In this document: positions 1 to 6,498 of the stretch, piece after piece | Layout: each line of letters opens with the position of its first letter | Numbering within the stretch: the stretch's first letter is position 1 | Made by a program: the position numbers and the translations under genes | Notes under the pieces: model-generated | The model's database searches: none | The model's input: the letters and a program-made list of their open reading frames with translations, nothing else | Told to the model about the DNA's origin: nothing | Source of the DNA: CAZDIO01 sp964505555 | GTDB taxonomy: Bacteria > Bdellovibrionota_C > UBA2361 > SZUA-149 > CAZDIO01 | Direction: 5' to 3' | Length of the DNA: 23,293 bases | NCBI GenBank assembly: GCA_964505555.1 | Contig: CAZDIO010000153.1 | Location: 1-23,293, forward strand

Positions 1-75
1 GTCGTTGCGAGCGAAGCGAAGCAATCTCGTAGCTGCTGAAGCAATTCGAGATTGCTTCGCTTCGCTCGCAACGAC
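1..75. repeat. GTCGTTGCGAG-type palindrome, copy 1
   Basis: A near-perfect inverted repeat. The left arm begins GTCGTTGCGAGCGAAGCGAA and the right arm is its reverse complement ending at 75, with about 17 bases between them. Two further copies lie at 3936-4031 and 17573-17668. This copy is the symmetric form and lacks the GC-rich insert found in the right arm of the other two. It lies downstream of the trpEG stop, so it may end up in the 3' end of that transcript. No ORF is associated with it. Palindromes of this GTCATTGCGAG type are scattered in many bacterial genomes; whether this one is mobile or functional cannot be seen here. Confidence 0.9.
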
Positions 76-192
76 AGGCGGGTACCGTTCATTTTGTTAG
101 AGACTCTTACACATGAGCTTGAACTTAAGTCTAAGTTTAAAACTAGTGCGGAATCTAAATTTAAATCTCGATGCATACCTAAATTGCAAATC

Positions 193-2373
193 TCATCGTA
201 ATAAAGAAAATACATTATTCAACAATCTCAATCCCGCCGTATCGCGCTGGGTCATAATTGATTCGGGGTGAAATTGTACCCCAGCGATCGGAAGTTTCTT
301 ATGTTGAATCGCCATCACAATCGCCGGATTGGAATCATCTTTATAAGATTTTGCTGTTACTACCAAGTCATTAGGAATCGTATCCTCTACAAGATAGAGA
401 CTATGGTATCTTCCCGCCATAAAAGGTGAGGAGATTCCAGAAAAAAGAGCGGAATTATTATGGACGATATTTGATGCTTTTCCATGAACAGGAGAGGCGA
501 GTGTAGAAAGAGTTGCTCCAAAGAATTCTCCAATTCCTTGATGCCCGAGGCAAACCCCAAATGTTGGTATTCCTTTTTTTACTAACGTTGCAAGAAGTGT
601 TGGCATTTCAAAATCCGATGGAGCTCCGGGCCCTGGAGAGAGAACCACAAGATCTGGTTTCAAAGTATCAAGAAACTTCTCTGGAAACCCTGCACGATAC
701 GTAACGACATGAGCACCGGTGGTTCGTAAATAGGAAGCAAGGTTATGAACGAAACTATCTTGATAATCAACAAGGAGAACAGTTTTTCCCGTTCCTCCTT
801 GGTAGAGGGCGGGAGAATGACCTGATTCTATCCGTGGAGACTCCTTTTTGGAGAGTTCTTCTTCGGCAAGAGCGGCAAGAAAGGCAGCAGCTTTTGTGCG
901 CGTTTCTTGCTCTTCAAGTTCTGGATCGGATTCATGTAAAAGGGTCGCCCCCGCGCGGATAGAAAGAAGCCCATCTTTTAGATGTGCAGTTCTTAAAGTA
1001 ATTCCCGTATTAATATCCCCATTAACGTTTAGAAACCCAATCGCGCCAGAGTACCACTCGCGAGGGGAGTTCTCTAACTCCTCTATGGTCTGCATCGCTG
1101 CGAGTTTTGGCGCCCCCGTAACCGTGCATGCCCACATGTGCGTTTGAAAGGCATCAAGGGAGTTAAACTCCGGAGCAAGTGTTCCTTCCAGATGATCAAC
1201 CGTGTGAATAAGATGAGAATAGAATTCAAGCTGCCTGCGACCAATAACTCGGACAGTTCCTGGAATGCAGACTCGAGCCATATCGTTACGGTCAACATCG
1301 GTGCACATCGTTAATTCCGACTCATCTTTTTTCGAGCCAATTAACTGTCGAACGCGGTCAGCATCTTCTACCGCCGAAGCACCGCGGGTAATTGTACCCG
1401 CAATTGGGCAGGTCTCGTAGCGAGTTCCGGTCACTCGCACAAACATCTCAGGAGACGCGCCAATGAGCTGCTCACCTCCTAAGTTGATGAGAAACATATA
1501 GGGGCTTGGATTGATTTTTGATAACCGTGAAAAAAGAACTGTTGGGGGTTGTGGGGCGACCGTATGAAACGATTGCGAAAGTACTACTTCAAAATAATCC
1601 CCACGAGAAGTTCCTGAAATGATCTTTTGTACTTTCTGAGCAAATTCCCCTGGTTGATGGTCGCAACGAATCTCGGCAGTTCTCTTCTCGGTAGAAGGGA
1701 GGAACGTTTGGCCACTACCGCGAAGTGTTTTTGTCTCTCCTTGAGAAGTGACAAAGGAATAGGTAAAGTTTGTTGCGATCTCTTTTTTCCGATCAACGAC
1801 AATGATTTCAAGTGGTAAGAACAGATGACAATCCGGCGAAGTTTTCTCTCTCTGATGGGTAAGACGAACATTTTCTGTTTGATGAATAAGATCGTAGCCA
1901 AAGGCTCCGTAGAAACCGAGGTGTGAGATCTCTGCATGATCAAAGTGCAATTGATCAAGAAGCGTTCGTAAGACTGAAAAAATCGATGGCTGCGAAGTGC
2001 GCTCCTCTTCAGTAAAAAGTGCTGCACGTTCTTTGATTGTGCCACAAAGCTCAGAATTTTTTTCTGTAAGACCAAGGATGTCAGGGTTTTTTAAGAGCGC
2101 TGGGAGGATGAATTCAAAAAGCGCTTTTCCTTGATCGTTTAGTGCCCGAAGAGTAAACTCCCGCCCTTTTGAAACAAACTCTAAGGCAGGATCTGCAAAG
2201 CCGATATCCCATCGAGAGTGCCGTCCAGGATACTCAAAACCGCTTGAGAAGATCGCCCCTTTATGGGTATCGATAAGTGAGAAAATAGAGGCAAGAGCGG
2301 TGTTTGCCTCAAGAGGGGTCTCTTCAACAAAAAGTTCAATACCCTTCGGGGATTGAAAACGGAATCGTTTCAT
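193..2373 (-). CDS. trpEG: Anthranilate synthase, fused TrpE-TrpG
   Basis: Converts chorismate and glutamine to anthranilate, the first committed step of tryptophan synthesis, in the cytosol. The N-terminal two thirds are a TrpE chorismate-binding domain with PIAGTITRG and the signature DVDRNDMARVC. After a linker (KESPRIESGHSPALYQGG) comes a class I glutamine amidotransferase starting KTVLLVDYQDSFVHNL, with nucleophile Cys at about residue 608 (FGVCLGHQG) and the His-Glu pair in QFHPESIM. The N-terminal part resembles the single-chain TrpE(G) of rhizobia (FEYPGRHSRWD). The open frame extends upstream to a TTG at 2433; I prefer the ATG at 2373, just before the conserved region, although neither has a clear Shine-Dalgarno site. 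No other trp gene is nearby. Fused amidotransferases of phenazine or salicylate synthases are less likely given the complete TrpE motifs. Confidence 0.95.
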   Translation of the reverse strand: MKRFRFQSPKGIELFVEETPLEANTALASIFSLIDTHKGAIFSSGFEYPGRHSRWDIGFADPALEFVSKGREFTLRALNDQGKALFEFILPALLKNPDILGLTEKNSELCGTIKERAALFTEEERTSQPSIFSVLRTLLDQLHFDHAEISHLGFYGAFGYDLIHQTENVRLTHQREKTSPDCHLFLPLEIIVVDRKKEIATNFTYSFVTSQGETKTLRGSGQTFLPSTEKRTAEIRCDHQPGEFAQKVQKIISGTSRGDYFEVVLSQSFHTVAPQPPTVLFSRLSKINPSPYMFLINLGGEQLIGASPEMFVRVTGTRYETCPIAGTITRGASAVEDADRVRQLIGSKKDESELTMCTDVDRNDMARVCIPGTVRVIGRRQLEFYSHLIHTVDHLEGTLAPEFNSLDAFQTHMWACTVTGAPKLAAMQTIEELENSPREWYSGAIGFLNVNGDINTGITLRTAHLKDGLLSIRAGATLLHESDPELEEQETRTKAAAFLAALAEEELSKKESPRIESGHSPALYQGGTGKTVLLVDYQDSFVHNLASYLRTTGAHVVTYRAGFPEKFLDTLKPDLVVLSPGPGAPSDFEMPTLLATLVKKGIPTFGVCLGHQGIGEFFGATLSTLASPVHGKASNIVHNNSALFSGISSPFMAGRYHSLYLVEDTIPNDLVVTAKSYKDDSNPAIVMAIQHKKLPIAGVQFHPESIMTQRDTAGLRLLNNVFSLLR

Positions 2374-2602
2374 AAGCACTGTAAAGGCATTAATCTTTTC
2401 GCATCGCTTCAGTGGGTAAAACCATCTTAACAAGCAAAGAACGGAATTCTCGGTATCACGTTTCTCGGGAGCGTTATAGTCGAGACGCAGAGGATATCTC
2501 GGCTGCTTACTCTTGAGAGAAAAGAGGCTTAATGTTTTTCCTATAAAAAGCCGTTAATTGCAATAAGTTAGTTGTCTTACATCCAAATATAAATGAGGTT
2601 GT

Positions 2603-3874
2603 GTGTCTGACATTTCCCAGCTTCACGGCGAAGAGCAATCAACCACCAGTACTCAGTCGAGCGCTGAGAAGGGAACGCCCACATTAATGCTTCGTCAACT
2701 CTCAAAAGGTGGAGATTTTATTCGTTCTGTTCAGTGCGATGGAGGAAAGATAAATGTTATTCACGGGGAGGCTGGAAACGGATTACAACCGTTTCGTGAT
2801 GCTCTTCTCGGTCGCAATGGCCCAATACCGGTGAGTATGCGCTATGGTGATCGAGAATTACTCTCCTCTGAAGTGTATGCCGTTGGGCTCGCGCATTACC
2901 TTTGGACAGAAAATTCCGTTAGAGATGTTTTACGAATTGCGGGTGCTCCCGTTGGTGATATTGGGCCTCTTCTTACCTCGTTTGGTCTCGAGGATTGCTC
3001 TGAGCTTTCGCCCAGTAGTTTAGGAACAGACAAAATACGGCGACTCGCTATCGCCTGTGCCTTTTTCTCTCAAGCAAAAGTGTTGCTTTTTGATCGACCC
3101 TTTGCCCCGATTACTAAGAATTTTTGCGATCGTCTTGCGCTTCTGCTTTTAGATCTCGTTCGTGATTCGACTCGAATTGTTGTTGTAACCGGCTTAGAAA
3201 AAGTGCCAAATTCTTGGAAAGGTTCACCCCTGATTCGAGTTGAGAATGTTGATTCCTTAAGAAAAAAAACAACCGGTTTTACAGCAACGTTAGATAGCGC
3301 CAATGTTCCTCCGCTCTCCCAAGTGCGGGGCTTGTTGCAGGCAAATAAGCAAGAGGCTGAGGAAGGTGAGTTCTTTAGAACGAGGCCGCAAATTATTCGT
3401 GTTCCCGTAGTAAGAGTCGTCGTGACCGAAGCGCTAAAAAAAGAAGCGATCGAAAATCCACAACTGAGCGCTCTCTTAGCCGCGTCGGCAGCAACGACGA
3501 CTCACGAACTTGATGCTCGAGACCCTGATAATGATCAGGTCTTTATCGCCACCAAATTAGAAACAGAAAAAATTGAAACACTACAACCTCAGCGCCGAAC
3601 AACAACGATTAAAAAGCGCGGCGAAAAAAGTCTAACACGAGTTTCTGTGATTCAGAAAATGAGTAGGCATTCATTTATCTATCATGTGTTGATCAAAAGA
3701 ATTCGCTCGATTCGTCGAATGTTTACAAAATCTCTTATGCTCGAACCACTTCCTCTTGAGAAACGACTAACGCTTTCGAAGAAAAAAGAAAGAGATCGAA
3801 AAACACTCGTGCAGAGTATTGTAAGTGTTGTCATTGTCATCCTCACAATCTGGTGCATGAGCATCTGGTTTTAA
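2603..3874 (+). CDS. Degenerate ABC-ATPase-like protein with C-terminal membrane anchor
   Basis: Function unknown. Residues about 28-215 have the layout of an ABC ATPase with catalytic positions lost. The Walker A region reads GEAGNGLQPF (55-64) with no Lys-Ser/Thr. The signature-like segment is LSPSSLGTDKIRRLAIA (135-151). Walker B reads KVLLFDRPF (159-167) with Arg where the catalytic Glu should be. The expected H-loop His is absent (VVVTGLEK). A long linker and a very basic segment (about 325-400) precede one hydrophobic helix, VVIVILTIWCMSIWF, at the extreme C-terminus, so the protein looks tail-anchored with its bulk in the cytosol. The start is GTG with GAGG four bases upstream; the nearby ATG at 2593 runs straight into a stop. 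The gene appears monocistronic, divergent from trpEG and convergent with the LOG gene. The ABC assignment is pattern-based. Confidence 0.75.
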   Translation: MSDISQLHGEEQSTTSTQSSAEKGTPTLMLRQLSKGGDFIRSVQCDGGKINVIHGEAGNGLQPFRDALLGRNGPIPVSMRYGDRELLSSEVYAVGLAHYLWTENSVRDVLRIAGAPVGDIGPLLTSFGLEDCSELSPSSLGTDKIRRLAIACAFFSQAKVLLFDRPFAPITKNFCDRLALLLLDLVRDSTRIVVVTGLEKVPNSWKGSPLIRVENVDSLRKKTTGFTATLDSANVPPLSQVRGLLQANKQEAEEGEFFRTRPQIIRVPVVRVVVTEALKKEAIENPQLSALLAASAATTTHELDARDPDNDQVFIATKLETEKIETLQPQRRTTTIKKRGEKSLTRVSVIQKMSRHSFIYHVLIKRIRSIRRMFTKSLMLEPLPLEKRLTLSKKKERDRKTLVQSIVSVVIVILTIWCMSIWF

Positions 3875-3935
3875 ATTCCTGTCATGAGTTTCAGAATCTA
3901 GAGCTGTTTCATTTGTGAGGTAGCAAGATCTACCT

Positions 3936-4031
3936 GTCGTTGCGAGCGTAGCGAAGCAATCTCATAGCTGTTGAAGCAATTCGAGATTGCTTCGCTACGC
4001 CCGGCGGCGGGGCCTCCCGGCTCGCAACGAC
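3936..4031. repeat. GTCGTTGCGAG-type palindrome, copy 2, with GC-rich insert
   Basis: Same family as 1-75. Here the right arm is interrupted by an extra GC-rich block of about 21 bases (CCCGGCGGCGGGGCCTCCCGG) just before CTCGCAACGAC. The outer ends extend the pairing with CTACCTGTC on the left and GACAGGTAG on the right. It fills the gap between two convergent genes (stops at 3874 and 4049), so it would sit at the 3' ends of both transcripts. Confidence 0.9.
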
Positions 4032-4048
4032 AGGTAGAGGTTTCGTCT

Positions 4049-4768
4049 CTAAAGCTCTTTTTTCTGGCTTTCTTTGAAGCGATCGTGTTCGGTGCGGATG
4101 ATGTTGACGGCTTCTTCTGGTGTTTTTACCAGGTAAATCCAACTAAAGTCCCCAGGGCTAATCAGGCCGTGGCTTACTTGAGTGTCTTTCATCCAATCAA
4201 TCAATCCGTGCCAAAATTTTTCATCAAGCAAAATAATCGGTCGTGGAGTGAGGTGTCCAACCTGAATGAGTTGCCATGAAAAGTACAGTTCAAGAAGGGT
4301 GCCGATTCCACCATGGGTGACGATAACCGCATTGGAAAGGCGCATGAAGTCATCAAGGCGAGAGGAAAACTTCTTGTGATGGTGTTTAATATCAAGATGC
4401 TCATTAGGAACTTCTCGTGATCCAAGATCAATTGAAATTCCAAATGACTTACTAATACTCCGCGTTTCTTCTTTGCCCTCTTGGAGTCCGCGATTTGCAG
4501 CCTCCATCAGACCAGGGCCACCACCGGTAAGCACATCAATCCCTTCCCGACCTAAATACCGTGCAAGTGTTTGTGTGGTTTTATAGAGAGCATCATCAGG
4601 CTTAATTCTTGCGCTCCCGAAGATACAGACACGAAAATGGGTGCTGGTGTACGATGTAAGTTCTTGTTCGAGAAGTCTTGTTCGTTCTCGAAGTGTTTGT
4701 AATCGCTCCGTAAGACGTCGTCTTCGAGCTTTTCGATTGTGATCAATATTTTTATCGGTTCGTTCCAA
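4049..4768 (-). CDS. LOG-family (lysine decarboxylase-like) Rossmann-fold protein
   Basis: Belongs to the LOG family (TIGR00730-type), whose studied members hydrolyse cytokinin nucleotides or other nucleoside monophosphates to a free base and ribose 5-phosphate. Visible features are the GGGPGLMEAANRG loop (82-94), a SRLDDFMRLSNA helix (136-147) and THGGIGTLLELYFSWQ (151-166), which corresponds to the PGGxGTxxE motif with His in place of Pro. The first 40 residues are an additional strongly basic, heptad-like helix (RKARRRRLTERLQTLRERTR), absent from short LOG enzymes. The called start is TTG with no evident Shine-Dalgarno site; no in-frame ATG occurs before residue 88, so the exact N-terminus is uncertain. 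The substrate cannot be inferred from sequence. Cytosolic. Confidence 0.85.
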   Translation of the reverse strand: MERTDKNIDHNRKARRRRLTERLQTLRERTRLLEQELTSYTSTHFRVCIFGSARIKPDDALYKTTQTLARYLGREGIDVLTGGGPGLMEAANRGLQEGKEETRSISKSFGISIDLGSREVPNEHLDIKHHHKKFSSRLDDFMRLSNAVIVTHGGIGTLLELYFSWQLIQVGHLTPRPIILLDEKFWHGLIDWMKDTQVSHGLISPGDFSWIYLVKTPEEAVNIIRTEHDRFKESQKKEL

Positions 4769-4933
4769 GGGAGGGGTATTCTATAACTTAATAATTCTAG
4801 TGCATCGTGCTTTATAGTTCTCTTAACTATCTACTAATTCATGCCTATTGCACCATTAGTTTAGAAGGGGGAATTCGGTAAGCTGATTCTATAATTTTGG
4901 GAGGAAAGATCAAAAACCGCCGCTTTATCTGTG

Positions 4934-5326
4934 TTATGTTGCTTCTTCCTTGGGGATATTTAATTCTTCTGCCGTTCCCTCAAGAGAAACCAGCCGTTGT
5001 TTTACCAACTGTGCCCAGTTCTCCCAGCCAGCAGTATTTTTTCGTTCTTCAACCATCTGCACAAGGGAAGGTGTTTCATCTCCTGGGTGCGCTTTAATAA
5101 TCGTAGCAAGTGAGTCAATTACGAAATCCATTGCTACGATGACCTCTGAAAAATGCTCCTGTCTTATCGCGCCTATAGGTGAATTTGCTGTTCTTATCTG
5201 TCCACGAACGATCGCTTTTTTTAGCTCAATTGCAGCTTGCTCAAGTTCGCTAAACTCTTGAAGACGAAGCGAGGTGTGAATAAGCCTTGGGTTGTGGTGG
5301 GGGTGAAAATAGCGATGTATATCCAT
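4934..5326 (-). CDS. Hypothetical protein, 130 aa, helical
   Basis: I do not recognise this family. The ATG at 5326 gives 130 residues; a TTG two codons upstream is the alternative. The N-terminus is His-rich (MDIHRYFHPHHNPRLIH). The rest is mostly predicted helix with acidic and basic patches (LQEFSELEQAAIELKKAIVR, then VEERKNTAGWENWAQLVKQR). There is no signal peptide, membrane segment or Cys, so a small soluble cytosolic protein is expected. It lies on the same strand as the redoxin gene upstream, with a gap of about 150 bases, and the LOG gene downstream. The competing plus-strand frame here is compositionally poor. Coding status is likely but unproven. Confidence 0.6.
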   Translation of the reverse strand: MDIHRYFHPHHNPRLIHTSLRLQEFSELEQAAIELKKAIVRGQIRTANSPIGAIRQEHFSEVIVAMDFVIDSLATIIKAHPGDETPSLVQMVEERKNTAGWENWAQLVKQRLVSLEGTAEELNIPKEEAT

Positions 5327-5474
5327 AAACAACTGCGCTCAGTTAATTACTTAACACTAAGCCAGTCTTCTTATAACTTAAATGAAGAGATAATTCCACG
5401 ATTTTTTTGCGGCAATCAAGGAGGTTCAGCACGCGATCGATTTTGTGAGTCAGGCCCTTACCAGTGCGGTGCTT

Positions 5475-6035
5475 TTACCTTTTCCACTTAATAGAGCAAC
5501 CGATCGCTGAGGTGAGCTGGTGCTTGGGAGTTTCTCCTGCAAGAACTGCTTCGATTGCATCTCTGAGATCGTGAGACTTCACCTGCTCTGGTTGACGATA
5601 GTTGTCATCAATTCGTCCGTGATACTGCAACCGGTGTTGACTATCAAATACATAAGTCTCCGGTGTGCAGGCGGCGTCATAAGCTTTTGCTACCGCTTGC
5701 GATTCATCATGGAGATAAGGGTAGGGAAGGCTCAACTGTGAAGACTTCTCTACCATTCGATTAAAATCATCCTCCGGAAACCCTACCGAGTCATTTGCGC
5801 AGATTGCTACAAACTGAGCTCCTCGTGGTTGATAATCTTTTGCCAGAGAGATCAAGCGCTTCTCATAGCTTTGTGCGTAGGGGCAGTGGTTGCAGGTAAA
5901 GATTACTACAAAGGCCTTCGTGGTTAGGAAGTCAGAGATCGTATGAATTTTTCCATCTGTTCCTTTCAAACTAAAGTATGGCGCTTTTTCTCCAAGCTTT
6001 AACTGCAACGTATTACTATCTCTCTCTAATGGCAT
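5475..6035 (-). CDS. Redoxin / peroxiredoxin-like thioredoxin-fold protein
   Basis: A cytosolic thioredoxin-fold protein of the AhpC/TSA-related type (the PRX-like group with a TCNHCPYA motif). The pattern is LGEKAPYFSLKGTDGK at 14-29 and active-site C48-N-H-C51 followed by PYAQSYEKR. Further on it has FVAICANDSVGFPEDDF and the cis-Pro region ACTPETYVFD. Length of 186 aa is usual for this group. Such proteins are annotated as thiol-disulfide or peroxide reductases, but the physiological substrate is rarely known. No signal peptide is present, so it is unlikely to be the missing periplasmic CcmG of the Ccm system. The ATG start is preceded by a purine-rich GAGAAAG. The gene stands alone, with more than 140 bases on each side. 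Confidence 0.85.
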   Translation of the reverse strand: MPLERDSNTLQLKLGEKAPYFSLKGTDGKIHTISDFLTTKAFVVIFTCNHCPYAQSYEKRLISLAKDYQPRGAQFVAICANDSVGFPEDDFNRMVEKSSQLSLPYPYLHDESQAVAKAYDAACTPETYVFDSQHRLQYHGRIDDNYRQPEQVKSHDLRDAIEAVLAGETPKHQLTSAIGCSIKWKR

Positions 6036-6148
6036 ACTTTCTCTAAATGATTGAGTGTGATTCTCTAAATTAATAATGCGTCAGTATCTTAACGATTTAA
6101 GATCGAGACGACAAGGCGCTCAATTACACAAAGCTTTGAGAAGCGAGC

Positions 6149-6183
6149 AAAAAAAAAGCCGAAGATCTCATGATCTTCGGCCC
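6149..6183 (-). terminator. Strong intrinsic terminator, minus strand
   Basis: On the minus strand a perfect 10-bp stem (GCCGAAGATC / GATCTTCGGC, 6158-6181) with a four-base ATGA loop is followed by a run of nine T. There is no T-run on the plus strand, so it acts on minus-strand transcription only. The nearest minus-strand protein gene upstream is more than 5 kb away (engB), so it must terminate a short local transcript. Confidence 0.9.
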
Positions 6184-6247
6184 GGTAAGGAGTAAGGCAT
6201 GTTGACACTCAACATAGTGTCTTTGGCTGGTAACATGCGGTCGGTTC
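6150..6247 (-). ncRNA. Candidate small structured RNA, about 98 nt
   Basis: The span between a promoter-like element and an intrinsic terminator on the minus strand contains no convincing ORF but has ordered secondary structure. A 7-bp stem, GCATGTT (6232-6238) with AACATGC (6197-6203), encloses a one-sided 10-nt bulge. It also encloses a 6-bp stem, GACACT/AGTGTC (6216-6221 and 6204-6209), with loop ATGTTG. A single-stranded stretch, CTTACTCCTTACCGG, follows and leads into the terminator hairpin. That stretch contains CTCCTT, matching the 3' end of 16S rRNA, so it could pair with Shine-Dalgarno sites of target mRNAs. I do not recognise it as 6S, tmRNA, SRP or RNase P RNA. Transcription is inferred. 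Confidence 0.5.
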
Positions 6248-6253
6248 GCGTTA

Positions 6254-6283
6254 CATATAAATCTTATGCGAATAGCGTGCCAA
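6254..6283 (-). promoter_or_regulatory. Sigma-70-like promoter for the small RNA candidate
   Basis: On the minus strand TTGGCA (6278-6283) and TATATG (6254-6259) are separated by 18 bases. The start would fall near 6247, about 98 bases before the end of the terminator T-run. The -35 is good and the -10 is only a partial match. Confidence 0.4.
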
Positions 6284-6362
6284 GGGTTTTTGTAAGCTTT
6301 TATCGTTATGGGATGAAAAAATTGGTTCCCATGAGAGCTCAATATTTATAGGTGGTTAGCGT

Positions 6363-6391
6363 TTGTTTTTTTGTGATATCCCGCATATATC
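6363..6391 (+). promoter_or_regulatory. Possible promoter for the transketolase operon
   Basis: TTGTTT (6363-6368), a 17-base spacer and TATATC (6386-6391) lie about 108 bases before the transketolase ATG. The match is weak at both boxes. The remaining leader (6392-6498) has only a small GATGG...CCATC hairpin (6433-6452) and a purine-rich stretch before the ATG. No riboswitch was recognised. Confidence 0.25.
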
Positions 6392-6498
6392 TTCGAAGTC
6401 CATTGAGTTCAAGCTTGGTATGCCGAATACTAGATGGGTTGTTGTTTCCATCAGTAGGGATCTGAATTAAGAGAGAAAGAGAGAGCGGAAAAATTTGT

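Noticed and set aside
2374..2602. Trp attenuator or leader peptide before trpEG
   Set aside because: The short minus-strand frames found there contain no Trp run, and no terminator/antiterminator pair could be drawn.
4897..5097. 66-aa plus-strand frame with a signal-peptide-like hydrophobic start after GGGAGGA
   Set aside because: It lies antisense to the 130-aa minus-strand gene, begins at TTG inside the purine run, and has low-complexity composition.
5475..6035. Redoxin as the missing CcmG thiol reductase
   Set aside because: It has no signal peptide or membrane anchor, its CNHC motif belongs to a different group, and it lies more than 10 kb from ccmE.
6124..6342. 72-aa minus-strand open frame across the small RNA region
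   Set aside because: It reads through the perfect intrinsic terminator and has no protein-like pattern; the RNA structure explains the region better.
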